Assembly: GCF_041381155.1 (NCBI RefSeq)
Contig: NC_091135.1
Location: 10,016,075 to 10,080,074 of the forward strand
Direction of reading: 5' to 3'
DNA from: Argopecten irradians
Lineage: Eukaryota; Mollusca; Bivalvia; Pectinida; Pectinidae
DNA: 64,000 nucleotides
Under the pieces are notes generated by a model. It was given only the letters and a program-made list of their open reading frames with translations. It did no database searches and had not been told where the DNA came from. Shown here one piece after another: positions 46,706-59,404 of this stretch (position 1 is its first letter; every line of letters starts with the position of its first letter). Made by a program: the position numbers and the translations under genes.

Positions 46706-47723
46706 TAAGGGTGTACTCCTCTGAGAAGTCAAAATTTTCTTGTATTAAACTTTCTTTCTCATATAGATTTTTGGAAATAGGAGTTCATATCATGTAAGAA
46801 AATGGAAGAAAAAACATATGTCTGTGTGCTCATTTTTGAGCTATTGTCACTCAAAGATACCTTGTTGACAAAATGATGGATTTTATGGGAATTTTGCCGT
46901 TTTGACCATATACACAAGAGATTAAAGCTTTCATTTCCTAATGGGGTGTTTGATATGTATGAATGCTTGTAGAATTTATTTTCCAGTAGTCTTCTTTAAA
47001 AATATACCAGTTTTGATTAATAAGACTAATATTTTTTCTCAAAATAAAAGCATATGCTACCCCTACCACTTTTAAGGTACAAAATGCACCATTTTCAACC
47101 ATTTTTGCCCAATTTAACCCTTTAGAGAAAAAGTTCTGGTATTAAACTTTTTTTAATATTTTGCATATAACAGGGAATGGGCTGTTCTTTCTAAATCAGA
47201 CAGAAAAAATGGGGGGTCCGTGTGCTTACTTTTTTGCCCAATTTGAATATTTGTTATTTTTCAGTATTTTACAGTAAATAATAAAAGTGCTCAAATTATC
47301 ATTAAATGAAAAAAATAAAGTGACAAAAGTGTATAACTTCACACATTAATGCTCAATATCTTAATAACCACAAACCAAGTAAAGATTTACAGCAAAAATT
47401 AGCTCAATAGAGCTAAAAATACTTGTGCAGTGATGATTTAACTAAAAACAATTTCAGTAAGAAATGGTAAAACTGTGGCTCCACTCAAAGCGAAAAAGAC
47501 ACAATTTTTAAAATGGCCGCTATATATAAATGGGCCATTTCTTAAAATCCCCATATAAAAAAAATCTACTAAAAATAGAAATGTAATATTTTGACAAAAT
47601 TTGCAACTGGCAACTTGCTACAGATATTGATCGATTTTATTTGAAAATCTCATAACTTCTTTGATATACCTATGTCAAAACGAGACATCAACGGGACTGA
47701 AACCTCAGAAGAATACATCCTTA
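46706..47723. mobile_element. ~1.0-kb inverted-end element in TMEM177 intron 2
   Basis: The left end TAAGGGTGTACTCCTCTGAG is matched at the right by the reverse complement TAAGGATGTATTCTTCTGAG. The interior has no long ORF. It is a non-autonomous DNA element that fills most of the second intron up to 55 bases before exon 3. Confidence 0.75.
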
Positions 47724-47778
47724 AGTATACTAAAATGTTTTGTCATTATTTTAAATAACTGTTTATTGTTTAACTTAG

Positions 47779-48636
47779 GCTCAACAAGACTTGGAAGACG
47801 GCACGGACTTGAAAAATAAAGTCAAATTCATGATAATTCCTGGCATGCACCCTAGCCACAAAGGCAGCATAGACAGTAAATTTGGATGTTTGGTTAGTAT
47901 CCCACATTACTTCATGAATTATATACCAGAACTTGTGGACAATGTGCATTCCCTATCCAAAGGGAGACTACTCACTGTGCTCTCCAAAGGCCAAATCGAA
48001 AGAACTCCTAGAGTCCCAATAGATATTAAGTCAGAAGACGGTATTGCAATTCGAAATTCTCTCGTCCTGTCAGACAACGAGAGGAAGTTTGTTCTAATGA
48101 GAGAGGTGGTATCATGTCAACACAGTCCTGATAATGTGATTGCCGGTCTTCGCATCGTCACTGCAACAACGTTTCTGGGCCTTGCTTATTATGCAAGGGA
48201 GCTCATGATGCAAAATGTCGGGGCAGGCTTGTCTGCATTGGCAAAAATTGATTTGAATGCTATCTCAACTATGGCTGCAAGGGGACCAATGTATGTGTTT
48301 ATCCTTGGGACAGGGTTAGTGACATATTACAGTCTGTTATTTTTGTACAAAAATCGGTTGGAGAAGCAGTCCGATGACGTAGTTGCCTCCATGGGCAAGG
48401 ACTATGCTGAGGCCGGTAGGGACTATTATCAGCGTATCATATCTAGGAATCTTGCTTGTAGAAATATTCTCGGTCCTGAAGACGGAAACTACTTATTCAC
48501 TACAAAGGGGGATATGAGACCATGGTTCTTCCAACAGGATACCCCTGTTACAGAACGACTTGCTATCATGGAGAGTTATCTATCTAAATACAAAGAGGAA
48601 GGGTCAAGCCAACACGGGAATGAAGCAGATGTATAG
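47779..48636 (+). CDS. TMEM177: TMEM177 coding exon 3
   Basis: The acceptor taacttag precedes AQQDLEDGTDLKNKVKF, and 285 residues run to TAG. Family-specific blocks are SDNERKFVLMREVV (compare LSREAQKFALAREVV in vertebrates) and IISRNLACRNILG followed by NYLFTTKGDMRPWFF. Two membrane segments are visible (GLRIVTATTFLGLAYYA and MYVFILGTGLVTYYSLLFLY). The tail is hydrophilic. Match to TMEM177 rests on these blocks and on length. No frame damage was seen. Confidence 0.9.
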   Translation, partial: AQQDLEDGTDLKNKVKFMIIPGMHPSHKGSIDSKFGCLVSIPHYFMNYIPELVDNVHSLSKGRLLTVLSKGQIERTPRVPIDIKSEDGIAIRNSLVLSDNERKFVLMREVVSCQHSPDNVIAGLRIVTATTFLGLAYYARELMMQNVGAGLSALAKIDLNAISTMAARGPMYVFILGTGLVTYYSLLFLYKNRLEKQSDDVVASMGKDYAEAGRDYYQRIISRNLACRNILGPEDGNYLFTTKGDMRPWFFQQDTPVTERLAIMESYLSKYKEEGSSQHGNEADV

Positions 48637-51573
48637 TGAAATTAGGCTGTAATATTTATATGTTTTAAGAAGAAATACAATTTATGTTGTCTTTCTGCAA
48701 GTTAATTAAAAGTTTTGTGAAAATAAACTAAGATTCGAAATGGCATTCAATGTTTTCATACGAGTTTTATGAAAATCATTGATAGAAAGCGGTAATTTAT
48801 TGATTTATTTTCAAATATCTGCAAAATCTTGTTTATTAAGAAACATCATAAACAAAATGGTTGTTGCAACACTACAAGTTACTGTGTTACAGTGTTCAAT
48901 TCTCTTTTCACATGATCTATTAAGATTATTTTGATATTGCTTTGAATGTTATAGGTAAAGAAATTGGACTAAAATATTGTTTTAAAGCAAATGTGTTGCC
49001 TTTTGTTCAACATTATCTAAGTTACACGGTTGGTTGCACAACGCTATGCTAAATCTCAGCAATCATCCGTCGATATTTGGCGATGTTGATCAAGAGTTGA
49101 CAAATTCGCGTAGTTGATTTTCCATTTATGATTATGGGTTATTCTATTGGAAAAAAAGTTACCCACTAGCAAAGTATCTGAAATCGAAGTGATATGTTGA
49201 ATGCCAGATGGAAGTGAAATGCTGTCTCTATCCTTAGCTTTGACCAGCTCTAAAGACTTGTTGCTCATCATTGTGGCACTGGTAAATAAACCCACAGAGT
49301 GAAAACTAAAAAAATATCCCAGTTTATAACTCTGTGAAAAACACCAAAATAAATTCTTCGTCATGAAAGTGACAAAGCTTCAGAGGGTAAATTATTGCTT
49401 ATAGGGATATTAGGTTATGACGTTTTAAATAACAATGGCACGGAGCTGTTATATGTGCATTGTTGACAGGCATCTCAAATGTAAAATGCAGAAGCACATT
49501 TGATATTTTGTACTTATTTCATAAAAGATAAACCACTTCTAAATAACGCAGAAACTTCTGTCCAGACAACTTCCCCTAAACCGGTCGTCATCAGGCTTGT
49601 CTTGAACTCGTTGAAAACTTGGCGTGGTCATTACTTTGAAGTAAGGATTACTGGAGCATAGGCCTGAAAGATCTTGTTGCATAATATTGGATCTGTGCTT
49701 CATTTGTCATCCGTTTTTCCTTATCAACTTGTAAATAATTTCATTATACACTGAATGCGCACGGTTGAAAAATTGCACAACAGTTTTAAAGGTGACTTAA
49801 GCGCAAAAATCCAAACAAGAAAATATCCACATTTATCTAGCTTCCTAAAACGTCTAAGTATGGTGTAGCCTTGTGCACGATCCGAAGAAGTAAAGAGCGC
49901 CTATATATAGATAGCTATAGGGTTGGGTTTTTTTTCACAAATAACATGTTTTGTCTGAAGAGTTTTGATAGGAAATATGTGTAAAATCCTGTATGGATGT
50001 CTGGATAGCTGGGCACTGGTATTAACCTGGAGTTTGGTTTTCATCAATTTTGTGAAGGATTGGATCGAATTGTAACTAACTTAAACCTTGGAAAAATATT
50101 TTTCTTTTGTTTGACTTTTGAGATTGACAATTATTATTAACCCAACACAAAGTCTAGTTATTCAATATGAAATCTCGTCATGTCTTGGGCTAATGTCAAA
50201 AAACTTCAGGAAATTCCAGAACCAATAATTTACGCGAGGTTTTAGCGCATCGGAGAAATTAAGGAAAGTTCCTTAACTTTATGATACTTCTGTTATAATT
50301 TTCATTGGAGAATTTTGAGTATGTAACTCCACTGGTGATGACGATGTCATCTACAACGTCATCGTTGTAAACATGAATAAAACTTAACTGAATCGGAAAA
50401 TGTCTATCTCCGTCGTAAAATTTTCATTTATCTCGCTTTTTGATTAAAATACGAACAATACTAGTACATATCTAATCAACTATATATAGACAATTTAAGT
50501 TTTATCACAGGAGTTTGACGTTCTGTCAATAATATATAGTATACATATATAAAAAAAATACCCCTAGATACTATATAAAAACACTATATAGTATATAGGG
50601 GTATTTTTTATATATGTATACTATATATTATTGACAGAACGTCAAACTCCTGTGGTTTTATATACATAAGTTTGTCCCTATAGCCTACATCATCAAACAG
50701 GGAGCAAAGAGCGTGTTCAAACGGAGATAGTATAGTACAGTATTCCAGACTATGTAAATAGATAGGTCCCATTGATAAATCCACGTATCCGTCATTCTTC
50801 GTACCAGTACATGCACAGGTACTGGTATATAGAGCTGCGATAACGAATACTGATGCGATATATTAAAGTTTCTCTATTCAATCTGACACTCTTACAAGTA
50901 CACATGTATAACTAAACAATGTCTTAAGAGGTATGTAATGCAATGCTGAATGTATTTACGTACAGAGTTGACAACTTCCTCTCTCAGCTATCTACTGATG
51001 AAATTGATTGAAGTTATTCAAATCAAAGTATATTTCTTGTCAAATATATTAATCACGAGATATATTGGCAGCCACTGAGAAGTTGGTCAAGGTCATTTCT
51101 TTGAACAAAATTTGTACCATTTCATATCAGGAAAGAATATTGGAAAATTAAGGTAATGCAACTAAAGGCACATTTAAGTTCTAGTTACGTGTATCTCAGA
51201 AATTTAACAGATTATTTTCATAATCAATTGGAAGCAATATATGTGTACCTATTACGCAAAAATTAATTCTGAAACTATATCACCATGACAAAAATAGAAA
51301 ATCAGCAGCTTAAATGTTCTATTCTGGTTGCTACAGTTTCTCTGCGTCTACTTTATTCATTCATGAACGATACGAACGTTGAATCTGTCAACTATGCCCT
51401 TCTGTTATATCTAATCTCTACTACCAATCGGGCTATACCGGGTACATTGACATAACATCGTTAGCTTTCATATCATGTGACTTGATCATACTATCATCTG
51501 TTGTAGATAATAGGCATACCTTAGATTAACATTAATCTTGGCCATAGTACATACGAGTAGATCGTCTTCCAAT
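48637..51573. other. TMEM177-TRIM intergenic region
   Basis: It contains a 148-bp palindrome (50507-50654) and an unrecognised 102-codon minus-strand ORF (49056-49364) with no family assignment. The promoter of the TRIM gene should lie toward 51.4 kb. Nothing else is supported. Confidence 0.5.
50507..50654. repeat. 148-bp nearly perfect palindrome
   Basis: The left arm starts 'cacaggagtttgacgttctg' and the right arm ends 'cagaacgtcaaactcctgtg'. The inner parts are AT-rich ('aaaatacccct' / 'aggggtatttt') with a short centre that can itself pair. Almost no mismatches. It is a foldback MITE or a cruciform-forming inversion. Confidence 0.92.
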
Positions 51574-53577
51574 ATGGCTGCATCATCCCCCACCGTCCGG
51601 TTGCTGTGTCTAATTTGTTCGCAGAATTACGACACTCCTAAGTCTCTTCCCTGTCAGCATACATTCTGTGAGTGTTGCCTCCAGGCCTATATTGGGACTC
51701 TAGGACTTGTAGCTGGAGATCGCGAGTTCCCTTGTCCTACTTGTGCAGTGTCGACAAAAATTCCCGATCATACGGTACCATGGGATGAATGTGCTGGTTT
51801 ATTTCCAATGAACAAACTGTACGAGTCTTTAGCGAAGACGACCTTGCCGAAGAAGACGTCAAGCAGTAGCTCTTTGTGTGATCCGTGTAAAATGGTGAAG
51901 GATCATAGTCGTGCTTCCTACAAGTGTTCAAACTGTTCCCAGTTTCTCTGTAACTCCTGTGAAAGTTATCACCACAGAAACAGATTCACTGCTAGTCACA
52001 CCGTTGTCCCAATAGAGACAAAAGACATTCAATCGGCAAGGGTGAACATTGAAATCTTCTGTAAATCGCATCCAAGAAATGTGCTGACTTCTTTCTGTCG
52101 AGATCACAAAGCATTATGTTGTTCGTCTTGTACCTCGATGTACCATAAGGAATGTCAACATATGACGTCAGTTGGGGATGTCACGCCGGATAATGCTAAT
52201 GCAGTTGCAGAGGCAACGAAGCGGAAACTATGTGAAATGGTAAGACATGCTGATGCGTTGCGTGAAGTCAAGGATAGAAATATTAAAAGTCTCGACTGCG
52301 AAAACGCAAAACTTCTAACGGTTATGAAGGCAACGGTGGAAGAGGCGAAGGCTAAACTTGATGATTTGTTAGCAGATTTTCAGGAGAATCTCCATCTTGA
52401 GTGGGAAGAAAATCGTGGCAGACTTGTCTCGGATTTACGGCGTACGGAAATGTTTTCATTGGATTTAGACAATAGCTGTGCTGTTATTTCTGGGCTCCAA
52501 GAGAAAGCATTGCCGAGTCAAATGTTTATAGCACAGGAGTTGGTGAAAGCTCAAGTGAAATCTCATGTTCGCGAGATGAGAACAATATTCGAAAGGGACA
52601 TTGATGTAATGGAAGTTGACATGGATATGAGTATAGATCTTCTAGACAATACAGCAGTCAGCACCATTCGTAACTATGGCGGCGTTACCGTTGAAGAAAT
52701 AAAGTCTCAGCGTTCATTTGAACTGACAAAAAATCTAGAATCAAATGTGAAAGAAATGGATGCCATCTTTGACCTGATGAAGCAAGAGGAGACTGCCAAC
52801 TTGACCGAGCGACCTGTGTCCAGGGTCGTAGAGATGCTTGGCGGAAAGCAGGCTGCCAAACTTACAGGCGGTACCTACCTTCCGAGCGGGAAATGTTTGA
52901 TGGCCGACCAAAAGCATCGTCGTCTGCTTCTGTTTGACAAGAGCTACAAGATAGAGAAAGCAATGTCAATCGACAAACCACCAAGTGACATCGTTTACAG
53001 CAAAAGACACCAAAGTGTCTTCATAGCTGTTGGATATTACTTCGAAAAAGACATCTACCGCTACAGCATGGATGGGGACGACATCGAGTACCAAGATAAA
53101 CTGAAGGTGCCAAAAGGAACATGGGGTATTTCCGTCATCGACGACGTCATACTCGCCGGATGTCCAAACTCCATCGAGATGATCTCTGTTGATGGTTCGT
53201 CACTCAATTCATTCCCAACCAACGGAGTATGTACATACGTCGCAGCTTGTTCGAGGACCAACAGCTTCTGGTTCAAAGATGGCGACAATGTCGTCTGCAT
53301 GAAGCTGGACGGCACTTCCGGTTTCCGTTACCAAGACGAGGATCTCAAAGGTTTATCGGGGATCGCGTGTGACCAATTTGGAAATGCGTATGCGTGTTCT
53401 CGTGAGACTGGGCATGTCCATCAGATATTTAATGACGGAACAAGCGGACGTATTCTCATGAAAATGCATCATAACGTAAGTCGGCCATATGGTATCATAT
53501 TTCATCCCACCCAACACGAATTTGTCATTACCTCGGACGGTGAATCCACGGCGTTCGAAGTCTATAAATTTGACTGA
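51574..53577 (+). CDS. TRIM-family RING E3 ubiquitin ligase with propeller-like C-terminus, copy B (intact)
   Basis: A single-exon 667-residue protein; the ATG at 51574 directly precedes the RING, and no earlier in-frame ATG exists. RING C3HC4: Cys12, Cys15, Cys27, His29, Cys32, Cys35, Cys54, Cys57. B-box 1 spans about 101-147 (CDPCKMVKD ... CSNC ... CNSC). B-box 2 spans about 160-200 (CKSHP ... CRDHKALCCSSC). A helical coiled coil spans about 205-400, and a C-terminal six-bladed-propeller-like (NHL-type) region spans about 430-667. Such proteins transfer ubiquitin in the cytoplasm and often serve immunity; bivalves have many. It is a paralogue or allele of the 1-739 fragment. It is tail to tail with SGPP copy B. 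Confidence 0.92.
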   Translation: MAASSPTVRLLCLICSQNYDTPKSLPCQHTFCECCLQAYIGTLGLVAGDREFPCPTCAVSTKIPDHTVPWDECAGLFPMNKLYESLAKTTLPKKTSSSSSLCDPCKMVKDHSRASYKCSNCSQFLCNSCESYHHRNRFTASHTVVPIETKDIQSARVNIEIFCKSHPRNVLTSFCRDHKALCCSSCTSMYHKECQHMTSVGDVTPDNANAVAEATKRKLCEMVRHADALREVKDRNIKSLDCENAKLLTVMKATVEEAKAKLDDLLADFQENLHLEWEENRGRLVSDLRRTEMFSLDLDNSCAVISGLQEKALPSQMFIAQELVKAQVKSHVREMRTIFERDIDVMEVDMDMSIDLLDNTAVSTIRNYGGVTVEEIKSQRSFELTKNLESNVKEMDAIFDLMKQEETANLTERPVSRVVEMLGGKQAAKLTGGTYLPSGKCLMADQKHRRLLLFDKSYKIEKAMSIDKPPSDIVYSKRHQSVFIAVGYYFEKDIYRYSMDGDDIEYQDKLKVPKGTWGISVIDDVILAGCPNSIEMISVDGSSLNSFPTNGVCTYVAACSRTNSFWFKDGDNVVCMKLDGTSGFRYQDEDLKGLSGIACDQFGNAYACSRETGHVHQIFNDGTSGRILMKMHHNVSRPYGIIFHPTQHEFVITSDGESTAFEVYKFD

Positions 53578-55201
53578 AATAGAACTAGAGTTTAATATAT
53601 CATTTGACGAAAGACTTTTTTCAAAGACAATTACTTGTCCACCCATCGCATTTTTTATCTACTTTCTTTCGAACCATCTTTTATTTGTCAGTCTACACAT
53701 AAGCTTACGCCACTTGTAATGAGATTCGCCAAGTAATAAAATAAAATGCATGACGCAAAATTAATAGTCTTTGTGACTTTGGTATTTAATTTGATATTTT
53801 ATTTAAGCATTATGATAAATTAAATCCTGCGTGTTATCTGGATAGTGTACATTTCCTATCTGAAATGATCAATGAGTAGCATACTTATATTTAACTTTTG
53901 TGTAAAATGTGCTATGATGTCGATTGGTGAATGAGCAAGGATTTGTATTTAGAAGGATTTCTCGCTCGGGGTTTGGATGAATGCGTCGCGACCATGACGT
54001 TGGGCGACGACTGATTTTTCTTTGATATCTACCAGCGCAACCTTTCGTGTAGCTTAGGCTTTTATCGTCCTACTTTCTGAAGCGGGCTGTCATTATGAGC
54101 TGTCGCATTTTTTTAATGGAAAATCAAGACATTTCTTCTAAATAGTCCGTCCTAAAATCCTAGACATTATGTAATTTATTAAGCTTTACATTGGTGTTTC
54201 CCTTTGACTCGACTTTTTTTAATTCCCGGTTCATAGGTGTCTCGCTTGGTATGTCGTAGTGCAAAGAGGCAGTGAAAAATCCCTGTCGCTTATAAATCCT
54301 TGGTAATGAGAGATTCTGGAGACTTATCTTACTTGACATGACTTCCAAAACATTTTGATTAATAGGAATTAAGCTCAAAAGTATTTACATCTAAAGAAAA
54401 ATTAAGCAAGAAAAGACCAGAGTTCCGATTTCCTCCCATCTGCTTCAGTTTAGATTGATACCAAACAATATTACTGTTTATGGGACAAAATCTGTAAATT
54501 TTGCTATTGTAATGGAGTGTTTTGCTTCCAGATAATTGCTTGTATTCTCAAGTACCATTTTCCTGAACGATGACAAATATTACAAACGTTTAATATTCAC
54601 TGGTAAATAACCAATGTTTTGATTTGAAATAAGGCGAGAATCGCAAGATTGCTACAAAATCTATAATCAATAGTCGTATTGCTATGAAACATTTCATATT
54701 ATTGATTAGATAGAAATTTTACTTTATGGCAATTTAAAGGGGTCAAAAGTTGTTCATGTATTATGCACACTAAGGGCAATGTTTTAATAGCTTTTAACAT
54801 TAAAACCATGCATGGTCCCATTGCAACAAACATACTACATATACATGTACTTCAAAAACTCATATACTCACATATAATTATTTTAGTTAAGAAAACAAAA
54901 CATGATTTTAACTCAAAACATTTTTATTTCGTAATCACAATTTTAAAAAATAAACACTTTACATTTTGATTTGATCTATTATAGATTTTGACATAAGTTG
55001 AACGTATTAGCATTATGTTGATTGTACTATACATTGCTTGTACATGTATACATATAAACGTATTACGATTTACACATCGTTCTAAGGGCGATAACTCTTG
55101 AGAGACTATTCATTCTACAGTTGGAGTACAGCGGTTTTGACATATTATCGAAAGATCTAAGGATATATTATCGAAAGATCTATGAATACATCAATGGTAA
55201 T
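53578..55201. other. 3' flank of TRIM copy B, no gene
   Basis: Counterpart of 740-2486, about 98-99 percent identical. Polyadenylation-like AATAAA words lie near 53735. No gene was seen. Confidence 0.55.
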
Positions 55202-55566
55202 TTAAAAGATGCTCCATCGCTGACAAATGGTATTTTTTAACTATCAAAAACAGGAGCATACGATTTAGTATTTTTCTTCTGTAACTAAAGTTACTTACTT
55301 TACACCATTACATTGAAAAGTTTGAGCTTCTAATTTTACTTTAAGTTAAAAATATGAAAAATAATTAATTGCATCCCGAAAAAATTGCGTGGCACTATAT
55401 TCTATATAAAATGAAGTACTGATTGCGCATGCACCAAAGGCGAAATAAATTATTTTATATTATATTTTGTGTTAATTAGGCATATATATATACACGATTA
55501 AACACAAATTATTGTTCGAATGATGAATATCATTTATGCTCTGTCGGCGGTGGAGCATCTTTAAAA
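55202..55566 (+). mobile_element. MITE family M1, copy B
   Basis: A clean copy starting TTTAAAAGATGCTCC and ending GTCGGCGGTGGAGCATCTTTAA, 365 bp. It is the partner of 2487-2874. Confidence 0.85.
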
Positions 55567-58088
55567 TACTGTATATGAATGCTACACTCATTATTTACTA
55601 CAGACGAAATGTTGTAGAGGAAGCATACTTAACATATGTATCTATAAAAAAAGGTATGCAAATACGAGTATTTATGTGTACCTGGTATTGCATATTAAAT
55701 TGATGTTTTTTTAATATCTGATGAATATCATACGTGTACCATATTTAATTGATGCATTTTACAATAATTTATGGAATACCTGATGAATATTCATTTGGTG
55801 TATTTTAAAACATTATGAATATTCATTTGATGTATTTTAATATCTGATGAATATTTATTTTGATATATTTTAATACCTGATGAATATTCATTTGTGTATC
55901 TTAATGTGTGCCTGTTATTGCATATTCATTTGATGCATTGTAATACCTGATGAATGTGTACCTGGTAATTTGCATATTCATTTGATGCATTTTAATACCT
56001 CATAAATATTGTATGTGTACCTGGTATTACATGTATAGCTGCATTTTAATACCAGTTGAATATTCATTTGATGTGTTTTAATACAGGATGATTACAATGT
56101 CTTCATTGCTCCAAAATGAAATCAAATATGTAGGCATATATGCAGAACACAGTTTGGGGAAACCAATATGCATTTGAAATTTACATACTATGATTTGTAT
56201 GGGTAAAATTTGCCTTCCGATTTTTCATTTATTTATATATGTTTATTTATTTTTGAGGAGGTGGGAGAGGGTGAGGGTTCAGCATAAAATATAAAATGAT
56301 TGGTCAGAGTGATGGGTTCAGGAAAAAAAGTCTGAAAAGTGTCTTTTTTATCTGGATAACAATAACTACTATACCAATCACAACAATAAACGTACAACAA
56401 GCAGTTTATACAATATTAGCTACCAAATGAATAAAACTGTTATTTAAGATTGGTTACGAATATGCCAAAGAAGAAAGAAAATTAAGTACTGTAAAATATA
56501 AAACCTTAATTTGTTTGTGTTCTTAGATACTTGGGAATCTCCAATATCAATCCCAATCATATGCTAATTATAACCATCCGATGATGGTGGGCTAATAATA
56601 TTAGCTACAGTATACAACTCAAGAAGCGCCCACGTTCCTGTAAGCGCCCCTCCCCTTTTTGAGGCCTCATTTTAATGACCAGGCATAAGGCCAAAACTGT
56701 ATAAGTTTGCTATAATTTTGTCTAATTTCACACTTTTTCATTATAAATACTGTGGGCGCTTATTAGGTCGAAGAGAGTAAATGTATTTTATTGCATTTGC
56801 TGGCAAAGTAAAATAAAGGGAGATAACCCTAATAGATTAGAATGCATTATTTGATATATAGGGTTGTGTCAATTTCAAAAAGTAAACAAAAACTCTCCCC
56901 GAGAACAAATTTACAAAAAAAAATCATCTTTGGCATGATGGGCAAATTACATTTACGCTTTATACGTGAACTAATTAATTGAAAGAATTTTCCACCACCA
57001 ACGAATGAAATTTCTATCAAACACAGGAGCAGAGGAATTTGTAATTTTGCCTATTTTTCTTCAGTTACAAAAGCCACTTACTTTACACCATTACCACCAT
57101 TGAAAAGTTTCCGTTTTTAATTTTTAATTATCTTCATTCGATATAAAAGTAATTAATTGTGTCCCGATGTATGCCCTATATGGAATTAAGCACAGACTTA
57201 TATGCATGCACCAAATGCAATTTTTTGTATGCATTTCTGTGTTAATTAGACACATATTATCAGTCACATGAAGATACATCAGTTATTATTCAAATGATTG
57301 GTATCGTTTCTGCTCTGTTGGGGATGGAACATCTTTAACAATATGTTTTGTATAAAATATTGCAAATTAAAGAACATGATTATACTGTTGATTGGGTATA
57401 AGTATAAAATCAACAAATACAGTTTTTATAATCCCCAACAACTTGACATGCATCATCTAATTAACTTGATCCAGTAGATCTGAATTAATTACACATGCAA
57501 AATAATTTTGACACTTTATGTCATTCAAGGTGACAAAAATCACATAAATCAGATTTATAATCTTAAACAAGTTTCACCAGGAACACAGAGATATAGACTC
57601 ATTGCTTAATAAATTTGTATTTCCAATACAATCTAAGAATCAAATCGAGTAATTTGGATGGAGCTCAGTAAAGCATTACTAAAATATATCTCCATATCTT
57701 AATGAATCTAATCAACCATACAGCATGCATATATCCTTGATACATAATGTTTACATAACTAATGGAACATAACATGAATGAGCATAAATAAGGTAACAGA
57801 ATCACTCTTTTTTTTTTAAACATGTCCATAAAGAGCTTATGGAAAGCTTCACTTTCACATCTATAGAGGCCAGTATATACCATACAACAGTCACCTGAGT
57901 TCTAAAGTGCATAATTCTCTACTAGGTTTATATCAACAAAGATTTGCATACATTATTTCCCATTATATAGAAAATAAAATCTTTTTGTACCTGATATGGC
58001 AAACATTGAGTATCGCCCTTGATCTCCATCAGATAAACAAACTAACCTGTTTTGTCATAAAATGGACAGCCATCAATACTGTAGTCGC
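55567..58088. other. Noncoding, copy B
   Basis: Partner of 2875-7286. It includes short repeats built on 'tgatgaatattcatttgatg' (55680-56090) and the older M1 copy at 56979-57338. The tandem re-copy and the exon-like block found at 5395-7027 of copy A are absent. The 72-codon frame at 57665-57883 is not supported. Confidence 0.55.
56979..57338 (+). mobile_element. MITE family M1, older copy (duplicate B)
   Basis: Partner of 4539-4895, nearly identical, and diverged from the younger copies. Confidence 0.7.
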
Positions 58089-58192
58089 TAAACCTGCCTA
58101 TATTATTAGGCTTTTTTTAATTTAAATTTTTTTTTGGCCTAATATTAGGCAATAATATAAAATAAAAAAGCCTAATAATATAGGCAGGTTTA
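58089..58192. mobile_element. MITE M2, 104 bp, ends TAAACCTGCCTATATTATTAGGC
   Basis: The ends are exact inverted repeats of about 27 bp (taaacctgcctatattattaggc at the left, its reverse complement at the right). A second inner 'gcctaatattaggc' palindrome lies inside. Degenerate copies occur at 7287-7399 and 28706-28804. Confidence 0.85.
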
Positions 58193-58819
58193 TAGTGGAC
58201 TATCAATACTGCACAGTGGAGGCCAACAATTGAACATGGGTTCTCCTTTTAGAGAGGATGCCAGGAAAAACAAGAAATGGCAGAACAAAATGGCTATATT
58301 ATTCTCTAACAGATTTTACCTTAAAAACCTATAAAATTGTTATGTGATAAAGTATATCTTGAATTTTGAAACATTTGTATCATTTGAAGCTCACAAAAAC
58401 TTTGACAATTTAATTGCCTTTATAGAACATGGTAAAGGTAACATGAAAAATTCTTTATGTTTAATTCAAATTTGGCAAAATTTATTCTTAAATATCTATG
58501 GTATAATTTCCCTAATTTATTATTTTGAAATATGGGTAATTATCTATGGCACCATAAAATGAATTCTGAATGTTATTCTTCCAGAGCTATGATATTTTTT
58601 GTCTGAATTTAATTCCAATGGTGAAATATGTCAATGAAATGTAGCATGATGATGTAAAGACACAAGATGAAACACATTTTACAAAATGGCATTCAAATAA
58701 TCACTCTTTCAATTTCATTTAAAATGAAAGGGTGAGGATGATTTTCGCTGAGAAATTTACGGTATTTTTATCATTCATTAAGTTACAATTATAATTTTAA
58801 AGTGATGATCTAATATTCA

Positions 58820-59404
58820 TTAAATGACCTCGGTATAAAACGCAGGACGATCCAGTCCAAACATGCAATGAACAAATGGAATAATAAAAGATATTGCCAT
58901 ACCGAGACAGTAGAACATTACAAATTTGTACCCGACTTCCACTTGTGGATGTTTCTTTTCAGGTTTCTCTAAACCAAGCATGTAGGAGAAAAATTTAACA
59001 AGAGGAGGTTTTAAAAGGAATTGCATAGTAAACAGAATTACAGTACCAACAAAGAAACGCATAACAGACAGAGCAAAAACTTTTAAAGTTGGCAGCTCCA
59101 CTTCGTAAGGAATGGCGTCTTTGTTGTCAACAACGCTGGTGAAGCCCAAATGCAGGTTGAACCAGGCACCAAGGCCAACCCCGGCAAGTACAGCAACGAT
59201 TTGGACAGCGTCACCACGAGTGTTATATGTGTAAACGTCTCCAGTCTTACTGCTGGGATAGAACACCGTACACATGGCCAGGCTACTGATGAAAATAACC
59301 ATTGGAGCAAATGGATGAGTCTGTTGGTACCAGTCGAAGTCGGCAACGTACGGCGTGGTTAGGACAATGACGGTCAACGACATCACAATGCCTGCTAGAA
59401 TATC
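58820..59404 (-). CDS. SGPP: Sphingosine-1-phosphate phosphatase, last exon, copy B (intact)
   Basis: This 585-base open exon runs from acceptor cctgttgtag to TAA. It begins DILAGIVMSLTVIVL, where Asp completes the third PAP2 motif SRLYLGVHSVLD (SR-X5-H-X3-D) begun in exon 2. It then carries FDWYQQTHPFAPMV (compare FNQTHKYAP in vertebrate SGPP), NTRGDAVQIVAVLAGVGLG and HPQVEVGYKFVMFYCLGMAI, with several membrane helices. The enzyme removes phosphate from sphingosine-1-phosphate in the ER and feeds ceramide recycling. Exon 1 for this copy lies beyond 64000. Confidence 0.93.
   Translation of the reverse strand, partial: DILAGIVMSLTVIVLTTPYVADFDWYQQTHPFAPMVIFISSLAMCTVFYPSSKTGDVYTYNTRGDAVQIVAVLAGVGLGAWFNLHLGFTSVVDNKDAIPYEVELPTLKVFALSVMRFFVGTVILFTMQFLLKPPLVKFFSYMLGLEKPEKKHPQVEVGYKFVMFYCLGMAISFIIPFVHCMFGLDRPAFYTEVI

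Noticed and set aside
49056-49364. 102-codon minus-strand ORF between TMEM177 and TRIM
   Set aside because: It has a faint resemblance to propeller repeats (SLPSGIQHITSISD) but not enough to call a gene or relic.
57665-57883. 72-codon minus-strand frame beginning VYTGLYRCESEAFHKLFMDMF
   Set aside because: It occupies the place of the copy A exon-like block but ends in a poly-A run and has no recognised family.
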